DNA of 64,000 nt, from contig NW_026999351.1 in NCBI RefSeq assembly GCF_037126465.1, positions 1,240,001 to 1,304,000 of the forward strand. Direction: 5' to 3'. This stretch comes from Ornithodoros turicata (lineage: Eukaryota > Arthropoda > Arachnida > Ixodida > Argasidae). Shown piece after piece: positions 33,201 through 44,295 of the stretch (its first letter is position 1; every line of letters begins with the position of its first letter). Both the position numbers and the translations under genes were made by a program. The notes beneath the pieces were generated by a model. It worked only from the letters and a program-made list of their open reading frames with translations, ran no database searches and was not told the origin of the DNA.

Positions 33201-36200
33201 TTCCTATACTATATTAATGATTATTGCATTGCAGTTTAGAAAAACTACAACTAAACTATAATTTTAGGAGCCCATTAAAATTCTACTTTCTATGGAAACT
33301 ATAATTGCCCTATTACTTGGATCGCTATTAATGAAGCGCTCCAATTTTTTCTCTCTTCCTATTTCAGCCTTGTCATGCAGGGAAGCAGACTCATATCCAA
33401 AATAATTAATTTACACTGAGGGTGCCGTGCTTCAGGAATCCCTATCCTGCGCTCAGATGCAAGCCTTTCTTCACGGATACCTTTAACAGCTGACTTCCTC
33501 AACATATCGAACACCCAACAAAATCAAACAAACAATCAGAGAAACCCTCTTCTCAGCTGTACCATGCGACTGTCTTCTTCGTAAAATCGGTGATCTGAGG
33601 AAGAGAGCAGCGAAAAATTGCGCGCACTTGTGCTTGACTTAAAAAACCTGAAGCATATGCCAATAAACCAAGAAAAAGACACTCATGTCTGGTATCTCAT
33701 AGTGCCACATACACAGACGCATTGCCCTTGCGTAAAGAAAGCACAGGACAGGGATACACAAATATCCTTAGGTGAGCAGGGAAAAGGCTTAAGACCTCAG
33801 GTCACCACACATCACCACGTGGCTAGCACAACATGACACCAACAACATACTAGCGGCGGAAAGAACTGCAACACTGCTAAACAAGTCCAGACATGCCACG
33901 ATGACGTCACAAATCAGGGGAAAAAGCACACGCATGCACGCACAGAGGACAACGCATTAAACACACGGAGCGCTCTGGAATAATCGTAGCGTTACCGCAC
34001 ATCGCTACGAAGCTCAACGTCTAACACAAGACGGCAGCAACAAGATATTAGCGAAGGGTAAAAATTGCAACACTAGTGTCTAGACATGCAACATCGTCTA
34101 GCGCAACAACAGGTCTAGACATGCAACATCGAATGCGAAAACACTGGTGATCGGGGAAAAGGCCTAAGCCTGCGGCGGATCATCATAGAGCATACACAAC
34201 TTCATTTTTCTATTTTGCGTAAACTAAACGCGGTCTGCTTGGAAAACGACGTACAAATTTTCTTAGGGAGCAGAGAAATATATAAATTTGTACTCCGTGC
34301 TCAGACACCAGCATTCCTGCTCAAAACCCTGCAAAATTAAGCTCTGCTTACTTCGTCAAGATATCGAACACCCAACAAAATCAAACAAACAACCCCACTT
34401 CCACTGGTAGAACACTATTCAGCTTTTACGCAGGAGGCTTTCTTCTACATAAAAAGTAGAGAAAATAAGAAAACAGCAGCGAAATATTACACGCACTTTT
34501 GCTCGCATAGCTATAAGAGAAAAACATAAAAGAACGACGCACACGCTAATAAACTGTGACAAAGACACCCTTTTCTGCTATCAGATAATTATTGCATAAT
34601 GCTAAATACTCATTTGCATTGGCCCTGCGTGCAGAAAGCACAGGACAGGGATACACAATTTATCTTAAGCGAGCTCAGAAAGTCACTTCTACTCGAACAG
34701 CTTAATACCATAAAGTCTGAATTTTTGCAAAGAAAATAAAGCCTGAACAGCGCTATGAAGGTGACAGACACATACTAACAAACAAACAAACACTTCTTCG
34801 AGTCTGTATTATCTTTTAAAAAATAACGAAAGCACACATAAAAAAATCAAATCGGCTAGGTAGCCTACCAGACGTTGCGCCTTAAAGTTGACTGCACGCA
34901 ATGCGCGGAAGCATGCTGTGAAGCCAACTTGCGGTTTTGCTGGATGCACATGAAGTCCGATTCCAATTGGAAATCGCGCTAAGGACGTGCCAAACGTTGA
35001 ATTTTCGCAAGATTAATCCCAATACCTGGAATGCTGTTCATTTTAGCGGGAATGCTGGCGCTTGTGCTCCATCATTCGAAATTTTCGAATATTCGAATTT
35101 CTCGATTATCAAATTTTCGAATACGAATAGAGTTCGAATATCAACAATATTCGAACAATATTTGAAATTTCGAATATTCGCACACCTCTAGTGAATACTG
35201 ACACTCAACGATATATAACAAAAAACAAACAAATTCCATTCTCATGAACTCTCCTCAGCCGAGCGGCTTTCTCCTGCTCTACCTGGATGCTGACTATTTC
35301 CCCCCTCACCTACATTCTGAGTAAAAGCAGTGACAGAAGAAAAGAACCGCGAAAAATTACACGCATTTGTGTCACAGGACAGGGATACACAAATTTCCTT
35401 AAGTGAGCAGGGAAAAGGCTTAAGTCGTACCGCTCAGGAATAATCGGAAAATCACCGCTTATCGCTACGCGGCTAGCGCTCGAAGAGCGCACGAACGTGA
35501 CAGATACATACTAACAAACAAACAAACAAACAAACAAACAAACAAACAAACAAACAAACAAACAAACAAACAAACAAACAAACAAACAAACAAACAAACA
35601 AACAAACAAACAAACAAACAAACAAACAAACAAACAAACAAACAAACAAACAAACAAACAAACAAACAAACAAACAAACAAACAAACAAACAAACAAACA
35701 AACAAACAAACAAACAAACAAACAAACAAACAAACAAACAAACAAACAAACAAACAAACAAACAAACAAACAAACAAACAAACAAACAAACAAACAAACA
35801 AACAAACAAACAAACAAACAAACAAACAAACAAACAAACAAACAAACAAACAAACAAACAAACAAACAAACAAACAAACAAACAAACAAACAAACAAACA
35901 AACAAACAAACAAACAAACAAACACTTCTATTCATTTCTACTGATAAAGGCATAAACCACACTACAAGAACAAAGCACGCTGCTTCAGGAAAGCGTATCA
36001 TATGCATCGCAACAGGACCAGCTCTCATAAAATAGCCTGCCCAAAACGAAGACTTCACCAGGTTCGCGAGGTAATTCCATTAAAAACGCTCTCGGTCTAT
36101 CCTACAGATAGCAATGCAAGCGCTGCTACTCTTATTTTTTAAGCCACTATTCCACGCAATAGTACAAAAATGTATCACTCGTGTCACATGAAAAGGCACA

Positions 36201-36782
36201 CACAAAGAACTTACTTGTCAAGTGGGATCCCTGGTTCAGGAAAGCGCGCGCGCCCGCGCGCACACATACACAGACACACACTCACATTTTCACACTCACA
36301 AACATAAAGTCTATTCTCACAACCACATAAATCCATATTATTCCTCAGGTCAATAATTAGCCTACCATCGTCAAAAGATGGCTCACTCTTGTATGCGATC
36401 GCAAAGCGATAGGTCCTCGTTCCGGATGTAATAGGATATCGCCACTCGGCCGACGCGAACCAAAAAAGAAAGAAAGGAATGCGCGTTCGCTATACCTCCA
36501 CAAAGAAAACGGTGCCGTGCTTCTACGCAGCGCTCATCATACAGATGTGAATTGTCTTCTTCGTTTTCCTTTTATTTTCTTGCACCCATATATTTTGCAA
36601 GAATACTATAGAGCAGAACGGACAAATGTGAACATCATTCGCTACACACTGTAGCTCTCATCATTTTTAAACCAAACCACTTAACATGTCTCTGCATGCG
36701 TCTGCTGGCGCTGGAATAAAAGATTTATCGAGAAGGTACTACAATGGTGAGCTCTGCTGCTGTTTAAGTGATAAAACAGTGC
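30253..36782 (+). repeat. left arm of the palindrome
   Basis: At least eight exact TGACGTCA sites occur (starts 30622, 30634, 31316, 31397, 32119, 32208, 32793, 33902). Two CTCF-like GCGCCCCCTG sites lie at 31286 and 32089. Internal subrepeats recur about every 0.6-0.8 kb: the TATTTATTGAATC...ATTATTTCCTTT block is at about 31450, 32265 and 32845. AT-rich TTCGAA words cluster at 35078-35185. The frames from 30485 to 33836 have no recognisable product. Confidence 0.85.
35514..35924 (+). repeat. (AAAC)n microsatellite, ~103 units
   Basis: A perfect or near-perfect AAAC tract of about 411 bp in the left arm. The mirrored position in the right arm (37672-37711) has only about ten GTTT units with an interruption. 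Its three long minus-strand frames (a repeating FVCL peptide) are artefacts of a 4-bp repeat that lacks stop codons. Confidence 0.95.
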
Positions 36783-36909
36783 GCCTGCTCGGGGAAAGGG
36801 ATCGCGCGCGTCCAAACCGCGAGCCCCGCGTTGCGCTCGCACGGGGAATCGCGCGCGTCGCGTCCCGAGAACGGGTCCGCGCGCGGCTCGCGTGGGGCGC
36901 GGTTCGGGA
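36783..36909. other. GC-rich spacer at the palindrome centre
   Basis: A 127-bp CpG-dense segment with two direct copies of ATCGCGCGCGTC (about 36802 and 36849) and further CGCGCG runs. It separates the innermost arms, whose last paired bases are ATAAAACAGTGC and GCACTGTTTTAT. The flanking arms are AT-rich, so the composition change is abrupt. Confidence 0.8.
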
Positions 36910-39900
36910 GCACTGTTTTATCACTTAAACAGCAGCAGAGCTCACCATTGTAGTACCCTCGCGATAAATCTTTTATTCCAGCGCCAGCAGACGCAAGCAG
37001 GGTACCCAAGCTTGCAGCCAGCGATGCTGGAATGATTATTTTATTTGATTTCATTTCATTTTGAGTCATTATCGGCTCACCTATTTAGTGAAGACCTATG
37101 AACACATGTTAAGTGGTTTGGTTTAAAAATGATGAGAGCTACAGTGTGTAACGAATGATGTTCACATTTGTCCGTTCTGCTCTATAGTATTCTTGCAAAA
37201 TATATGGGTGCAAGAAAATAAAAGGAAAACGAAGAAGACAATTCACTCCTGTATGATGAGCGCTGCGTAGAAGCACGGCACCGTTTTCTTTGTGGAGGTA
37301 TAGCGAACGCGCATTCCTTTCTGTGTATGTGTGCGCGCGGGCGCGCGCGCTTTCCTGAACCAGGGATCCCACTTGACAAGTAAGTTCTTTGTGTGTGCCT
37401 TTTCATGTGACACGAGTGATACATTTTTGTACTATTGCGTGGAATAGTGGCTTAAAAAAGAGTAGAGTAGCAGCGCTTGCATTGCTATCTGTAGGATAGA
37501 CCGAGAGCGTTTTTAATGGAATTACCTCGCGAACCTGGTGAAGTCTTCGTTTTGGGCAGGCTATTTTATGAGAGCTGGTCCTGTTGCGATGCATATGATA
37601 CGCTTTCCTGAAGCAGCGTGCTTTGTTCTTGTAGTGTGGTTTACGCCTTTATCAATAGAAATGAATAGAAGTGTTTGTTTGTTTGTTTGTTTGTATGTTT
37701 GTTTGTTTGTTAGTATGTATCTGTCACGTTCGTAGCGCTGTTCAAGCGCTAGCCGCGTAGCGATAAGCGGTGATTCTCCGATTATTCCTGAGCGGTACGA
37801 CTTAAGCCTTTTCCCTGCTCACTTAAGGAAATTTGTGTATCCCTGTCCTGTGACACAAATGCGTGTAATTTTTCGCGGTTCTTTTCTTCTGTCACTGCTT
37901 TTACTCAGAATGTAGGTGAGGGGGAAAATAGTCAGCATCCAGGTAGAGCAGGAGAAAGCCGCTCGGCAGAGGAGAGTTCATGAGAATAGAATTTCTTTGT
38001 TTTTTGTTATATATCGTTGAGTGTCAGTAGTCACTAGAAGTGTGCGAATATTCGAAATTTCAAATATTGTTCGAATATTGTTGATATTCGAACCCTATTC
38101 GTATTCGAAAATTTGATAATCGAGAAATTCGAATATTCGAAAATTTCGAATAATGGAGCACAAGCGCCAGCATTCCCGCTAAAATGAACAGCATTCCAGG
38201 TATTGGGATTAATCTTGCGAAAATTCCACGTTTGGCACGTCCTTAGCGCGATTTCCAATTGGAATCGGACTTCATGTGCATCCAGCAAAACCGCAAGTTG
38301 GCTTCACAGCATGCTTCCGCGCATTGCGTGCAGTCAACTTTAAGGCGCAACGTCTGGTAGGCTACCTAGCCGATTTGATTTTTTTATGTGTGCTTTCGTT
38401 ATTTTTTAAAAGATAATACAGACTCGAAGAAGTGTTTGTTTGTTTGTTAGTATGTGTCTGTCACCTTCGTAGCGCTGTTCAGGCTTTATTTTCTTTGCAA
38501 AAATTCAGACTTTATGGTATTAAGCTGTTCGAGTAGAAGTGACTTTCTGCGCTCGCTTAACATAGATTGTGTATCCCTGTCCTGTGCTTTCTTCACGCAG
38601 GGCCAATGCAAATGAGTATTTAGCATTATGCAATCATTATCTGATAGCAGAAAAGGGTGTCTTTGTCACAGTTTATTAGCGTGTGCGTCGTTCTTTTATT
38701 TTTTTCTCTTATAGCTATCCGAGCAAAAGTGCGTGTAATATTTCGCTGCTGTTTTCTTATTTTCTCTACTTTTTATGTAGAAGAAAGCCTCCTGCGTAAA
38801 AGCTGAATAGTGTTCTACCAGTGGAAGTGGGGTTGTTTGTTTGATTTTGTTGGGTGTTCGATATCTTGACGAAGTAAGCAGAGCTTAATTTTGCAGGTTT
38901 TTGAGCAGAAATGCTGGTATCTGAGCACGGAGTACAAATTTATATATTTCTCTGCTCCCTAAGAAAATTTGTACGTCGTTTTCCAAGCAGACCGCGTTTA
39001 GTTTACGCAAAATAGAAAAATGAAGTTGTGTATGCTCTATGATGATCCGCCGCAGGCTTAGGCCTTTTCCCCGATCACCAGTGTTTTCGCATTCGATGTC
39101 GCATGTCTAGACCTGTTGTTGCGCTAGACGATGTTGCATGTCTAGACACTAGTGTTGCAATTTGTACCCTTCGCTAATATTTTGTTGCTGCCGTCTTGTG
39201 TTAGACGTTGAGCTTCGTAGCGATGTGCGGTAACGCTACGATTATTCCAGAGCGCTCCGTGTGTTTAATGCGTTGTCCTCTGTGCGTGCATGCGTGTGCT
39301 TTTTCCCCTGATTTGTGACGTCATCGTGGCATGTCTGGACTTGTTTAGCAGTGTTGCAGTTCTTCCCGCTGCTAGTATGTTGTTGGTGTCATGTTGTGCT
39401 AGCTACGTGGTGATGTGTGGTGACCTGAGGTCTTAAGCCTTTTCCGTGCTCACCTAAGGATATTTGTGTATCCCTGACCTGTGCTTTCTTTACGCAAGGG
39501 CAATGCGTCTGTGTATGTGGCACTATCAGATACCAGACATGAGTGTCTTTTTCTTGGTTTATTGGCATATGCTTCAGGTTTTTTAAGTCAAGCACAAGTG
39601 CGCGCAATTTTTCGCTGCTCTCTTCCTCAGATCACCGATTTTACGAAGAAGACAGTCGCATGGTACAGCTGTGAAGAGGGTTTCTCTGATTGTTTGTTTG
39701 ATTTTGTTGGGTGTTCGATATGTTGAGGAAGTCAGCTGTTAAAGGTATCGGTGATGAAATGCTTGCGTCTGAGCGCAGGATAGGAATTCCTGAAGCACGG
39801 CACCCTCAGTGTAAATTATTTATTTTGGATATGAGTCTGCTCCCCTGCATGACAAGGCTGAAATGGAAGAGAGAAAAAATTGGAGCGCTTCATTAATAGC

Positions 39901-42900
39901 GATCCAAGTAATAGGGCAATTATAGTTTCCATAGAAAGTAGAATTTTAATGGGCTCCTAAAATTATAGTTTAGTTGTAGTTTTTCTAAACTGCAATGCAA
40001 TAATCATTAATATAGTATAGGAATGCTATCGTGTTCCCGTAAAGGCGTTCTGTCTTGTGCTTTCGCGCCTTTTTGCTCACAATGCGCGAATGGAACTTTG
40101 CCCCCGGCTTTCGCACCTTTTTTGCTCGCAGGTGTAGCCTCAGACAACTAATGTATGAGCATAGAAAGGGTCATGTATTACATAAGCCTGGAGGTGATGT
40201 TGAGTGGTCTCACTTATTATTTTAAAAGAGCAGTGGCAGTTTACTGTAATTCTAATGACCATGATGAGCCTTTGGGGTGAAAATCGTTAATATGCGGGGT
40301 GCTTTTTTGTTGAATTTTAATGAGAGAATCAATGTCATTAAGAGTAGGACAAAGGAAATAATCTTGCGATTCAATAAATAATAGGAGTCTTTGCCGGTGT
40401 CTTCTTCTTCAGACAGGATGTGATGACGTCACGCAGTCTGTAGCAATGCATGGACCGTTACTGGAAAAAAGTGTGGCAATAGAAAAATAGTGTGTATTGT
40501 CCTGGGCAGATTTATGATGAGCACTGTTTTTGAATAAGAGGGGTGCGTGTGCTTAGAAATAGTTTGATGCTGGTTTCCTTCTTTGTTTCTTTTCGCTTTT
40601 CCCCCCCTTGTCTGACAAAGTTGTGCTGACATGCCTGGGCTTGTTCTGACATGCTTTCCTTCCACATGTAGTTTTTTTTCTTTTTGTACAAGGAATATTC
40701 GTGACGATAGTGCTGCCTTGAATGGGAGTAGAGCTATTCTTAATAATTTTGCGATTCATTTAGTTGAGAGAGTAACTGCGAGGGGGACAGGTGTGTGACT
40801 TTATGTCTTGCTGAACCATTTTTTTTCCTGTACAGTAAGACTTTGGGAATGAAATGCTACAGTCTCCTCTTGTCTATGGTGTTTTTCTGCAATAGTTCCC
40901 TATGCAATCATTATAGTAGAATAAAGGAAATAATCTAGGGATAGTGATTCAATAAATAACAGGTGCCCTGTCTAGAGCGTACGCGTCCTTGAGCCACGCA
41001 CCTGCATGATGACGTCATACCGAGAGACTATTGTTTCAGGTTGACCTTGTCTAGAGGAGCATTAGTGGAAAAAACTGTGTAGCCCTGAGACAAAAGGATG
41101 ACGTCACGACCAATGAGAACGGCCTGCAGGGGGCGCAAGGATTCACTTCTCTCTTGGACACTGACGTGTCTCGACACGCAAATTCTGCTCCTGGCGTTGG
41201 CCGTCAGTGGAAGAGCGTAGCTTCGGTGGGGTTCTGTCTGCCTCTGATGGGGTGCGGATGTGTGGTTCGTCACTGGTGAATGGTGTTCGACGATGCAGGT
41301 GGATTTTGTGACGAGCGGATTTACAATGAGGGAATGCTGTGAACGGGAAAAGTGATGGTGAGTGTCTTTTTCACTCTGTTCAAGTGTTTGTTTTCCTCTG
41401 TTGCCCAGCAGTCGTACGATTTGTCCTGACGTGTCCTGACATGCCCCGATATGCATGCTTTCCTTTGTTGATGCTTAGTATTTTTTTCTCTTTTGACAAG
41501 GAACATTGTTGTCTTGACGATAGTGCTGCCCTGAGTTCTGCGCTCCTGGTTACCCGTACTCTGTGTTGATTTGTTGAGTGCCTAGTCCTCTTATTTGTCG
41601 TTGATGGAATTACGTGTTAGGATATTTTGTTCTTTTGCAAGTCTCATTTAGTAAGACTTTGGAATTCCTACGATCAGCTTTCATGCATGGTGCTCTTCTG
41701 CAATAGTTTCCTATTCAATCGTTATAGAAGAATAAAGGAAATAATCATGGGATAGTGATTCAATAAATAATAGGTCCCCTGTCTAGAGCGTACGCGTCCT
41801 TGAGCCACACAGGTGCATGATGACGTCATACTGTGGCTTCATTGTAGATTGACCAAAGGAGCATTAGTGGAAAAAAACAGGGTAGCCTTGAGACAATAGG
41901 ATGACGTCACGACCAATGAGAACGGCCAGCAGGGGGCGCAGGAATGCTCTTCTCTCTTAGCCTCACGACGAATGAGAACGGCCAGCAGGGGGTGCAGGAA
42001 TGCTCTTCACCCTTTCCTCCTGTCCACCATCTTTCCCTTCCCGAGAAACATGCCGCCTAATCAGGCAGGCAGACCTCTCGGGTTCCTCCCAACGACACTC
42101 CTCCTCCTCCTCCTCGGAGGTGGTCGCCCAAGAGGGCGCTAGGAGCGCGTGTGCGTAGCGGCCGCGGAGCGGCGCCCCAGTCAGTTTCTCTCCGGCTGTC
42201 GCAGAAAGCAGACGTGCGCTCCTCGCGCACGCTCAGTTTCTGGCTGGTTGTCACGGAGAGCAGTCGCATCGGTCTGCGCTCCTGCTGTGGTGAGGTGATT
42301 TGTTGTGTAACTAATGCTTTCGTCAACTTTGTTCCCGCTTTGTTTGCGATTTTCGTGCCAGTGCTGGTTGCTGTTGTCCGGGCATCCCCGGCATTTTCTA
42401 TCATCTTCTGCCTTGGGAACGGGAGTAGCGCTGGCGTGATTCGTAATAATTTTGTTGTGAGATTAGTTGAGAAAGTAACCGCTACGGGATGCAGCTGCGG
42501 GGCTTTATACAGAAGAAAAACCATTACGAGTCAGTTCTCTGCCTGCCTCTCGGATGGAGCAGTCACATCGTTCTGCGCTCCTGTTCTGGTGGGCTCATTT
42601 GTTGTGTAACTAATTGTTTTTTCTTGTTAGCTAATGATGGTTTGCATACTCTTGCTTTCCCAGCCTCTGTATTACGAGTGTTTTTCTCCTTGCATGTCCA
42701 GAGCTGTCCTAACTTGCCCAGACATGCCATGATGACGTCACAGCTGACGTCACAGGATGTGCGGAACTGGTGCTGCGATGCTTTGCAACCTGCCTCTGTG
42801 CTCCGTCGCCCAGCGACGGTCAGCGGCCGTTCCGGGCCGCTTTCTTCAAGATGACGTCGTTGATCTTCAACTAAACTCCTTCTCTCCACTCTATTTCTAT

Positions 42901-43122
42901 CTTTTCATTTTATTTTCTACCTATTTTTTTATTTTTTATCAGCTCAAGTAGCCGGCAACTCACACAGTGGTCTGGACACGTCCTAGATGCTCCCCAATTA
43001 GTGTAATGACTACCTCAATGATCCTAATTATTGTGGGGGGTTCCAAATTTCTCTAATTGCAAATTAATGGCGTCCAGGCGACTGTGTGACTTGCCGGCTT
43101 CTTGAGCTGATACACTACTACT
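36910..43122 (-). repeat. right arm of the palindrome
   Basis: Inverted copy of 30253-36782. Differences include a replaced or inserted segment of about 100 bp at 36998-37100, the short (GTTT)n at 37672-37711, and about 165 bp extra at 41954-42118 that includes a second copy of a CTCF-like site. CTCF-like CAGGGGG sites are at 41123, 41926 and 41982. Confidence 0.85.
37672..37711 (+). repeat. (GTTT)n, short counterpart of the left-arm tract
   Basis: About ten GTTT units with one GTAT interruption, at the mirrored position of 35514-35924. Confidence 0.9.
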
Positions 43123-43325
43123 CCTAACCTGTTCCGACATGCCATGATGATGTCAGACCTAACGTCCCGGGATGTACAAAACTGGTGGCCAAAAGATATG
43201 GTGTCGCCACATGGCTGCGATGCTTTGCAACTACGTAGTCACCGGTGTCTGTAACCATCGGCCAAGCGATGGCCAACAGCCGTTCCGGACCGCTTTCTTT
43301 AAGATGGTGTTGTTGATCTTCAAAT
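43123..43325 (+). mobile_element. older copy of the palindrome family, right remainder
   Basis: Starts with the second CCTAAC and continues the older copy interrupted at 30252. GACATGCCATGATGATGTCA, GCGATGCTTTGCAAC, CCGTTCCGGACCGC and GTTGATCTTCAA match, with changes, the right-arm sequence 42714-42880. Homology ends near 43323, where LINE sequence follows. Confidence 0.8.
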
Positions 43326-44295
43326 CCACATAAACGTCTATAGTATTCCAGAAAGCTTGCTCTTCACAGGGCACATAACACTGGCAGACTTCGTAGGAAC
43401 TGCTAGCATACACAGGAATCCCATTAAGGCAGCCAAACCGGCATTATACTCTGTAGCCTTGCCTCATTTAGTAACAACAACACAAGACAATTTTGTAACG
43501 CTGTGAACAAAAAGGATCGTCAACCAATAATTCTCACTGATGATAACAGCAAGGCTCTGCATCACTTTTCAGCTGCCGACGTCATTAATGACTTCTTTGC
43601 AAGTGTATTCTCATCTGTAGATAACAGTGTCCTCATTACACCAGCAGCGGTAAATTTTACAGCCATGGACTCCATCGTTCCAGAACAGCTTGGCGTAGCC
43701 AAGGTGATAGACACACTAAAAGTATCATCCCGTGCCTGCGTAGACAACTTCTTGAAAAGCACTAAAATGTATTCACCACTGATACTAACCAAAATATTTG
43801 AGCAAACCTTGGAGGCGGGCGAGTTACCTGACACATGGAAAATTTAAAAGATCATCCAGTTTCACAAATTAGGGAGTAAAAATCTTATGATAAACTACAG
43901 GCCGATATCACTTACCAGTACTCCGTGCAAAATGCTCGAGCATATCATTTACTCACATCTTATCCACCATTTATAGACGAACCCGTTCTGTTCATTTTTC
44001 CAGCATGGTTTTCATATACAATATTCATACGAGACACAGCTGGTATCTTTTGTTCATGACATTCACCAGTTACTTGACAGGGGCATTAACGTTGACTGCA
44101 TATTTCTGGATTTCCGCAAGGCTTTCGATAAGGTTTCGCACAGTCACCTTATACACAAGTTATCTTTCCTTAACCTTGACCCTAATACTTTGTCCTGGAT
44201 TCAATCTTTCTCCCAGTTCGTTTCCGCGCGCTCTTTCGTATTTTCTGGCTTGCCATAAGGTTCAGTAGTCATTCAGGCTTTGCCTTTACTTATAT

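Larger units (their letters stand above)
30253..43122. mobile_element. giant palindromic (foldback) transposable element, 12,870 bp
   Basis: Two arms, about 30253-36782 and 36910-43122, are inverted copies of each other. They are nearly identical over long sampled stretches (for example 30880-31190 against 42190-42500, with only a handful of differences) and meet around a 127-bp GC-rich centre. The termini read AGTAGTAGTGTA...CAGCTCAAGAAGCCGG on both sides, and the element is flanked by CCTAAC direct repeats. A 6-bp duplication and a 5'-AG start are, as I recall, features of Polinton/Maverick integration. However, no polymerase B, integrase, protease or capsid gene is visible, and every open frame is short and mirrored in the other arm. 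I infer a non-autonomous foldback element mobilised by an enzyme encoded elsewhere. The arms differ by substitutions, a (AAAC)n length change and several insertions, which argues against a simple assembly artefact. Confidence 0.85.

Noticed and set aside
30485..33836. Many 70-180-codon frames in the palindrome arms, mirrored at 39389-42889
   Set aside because: No domain, start context or codon pattern supports coding; each has a mirror in the other arm with frame-breaking changes.
35465..36058. A 197-codon minus-strand frame with a long FVCL repeat
   Set aside because: It is the translation of a pure 4-bp (AAAC)n tract, open in several frames because the repeat lacks stops; the mirrored arm has almost none of it.
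30253..43122. The palindrome as a simple assembly artefact (one read folded back on itself)
   Set aside because: Arms differ by scattered substitutions, a tenfold microsatellite length difference and arm-specific insertions, and the whole is bounded by a target-site duplication.
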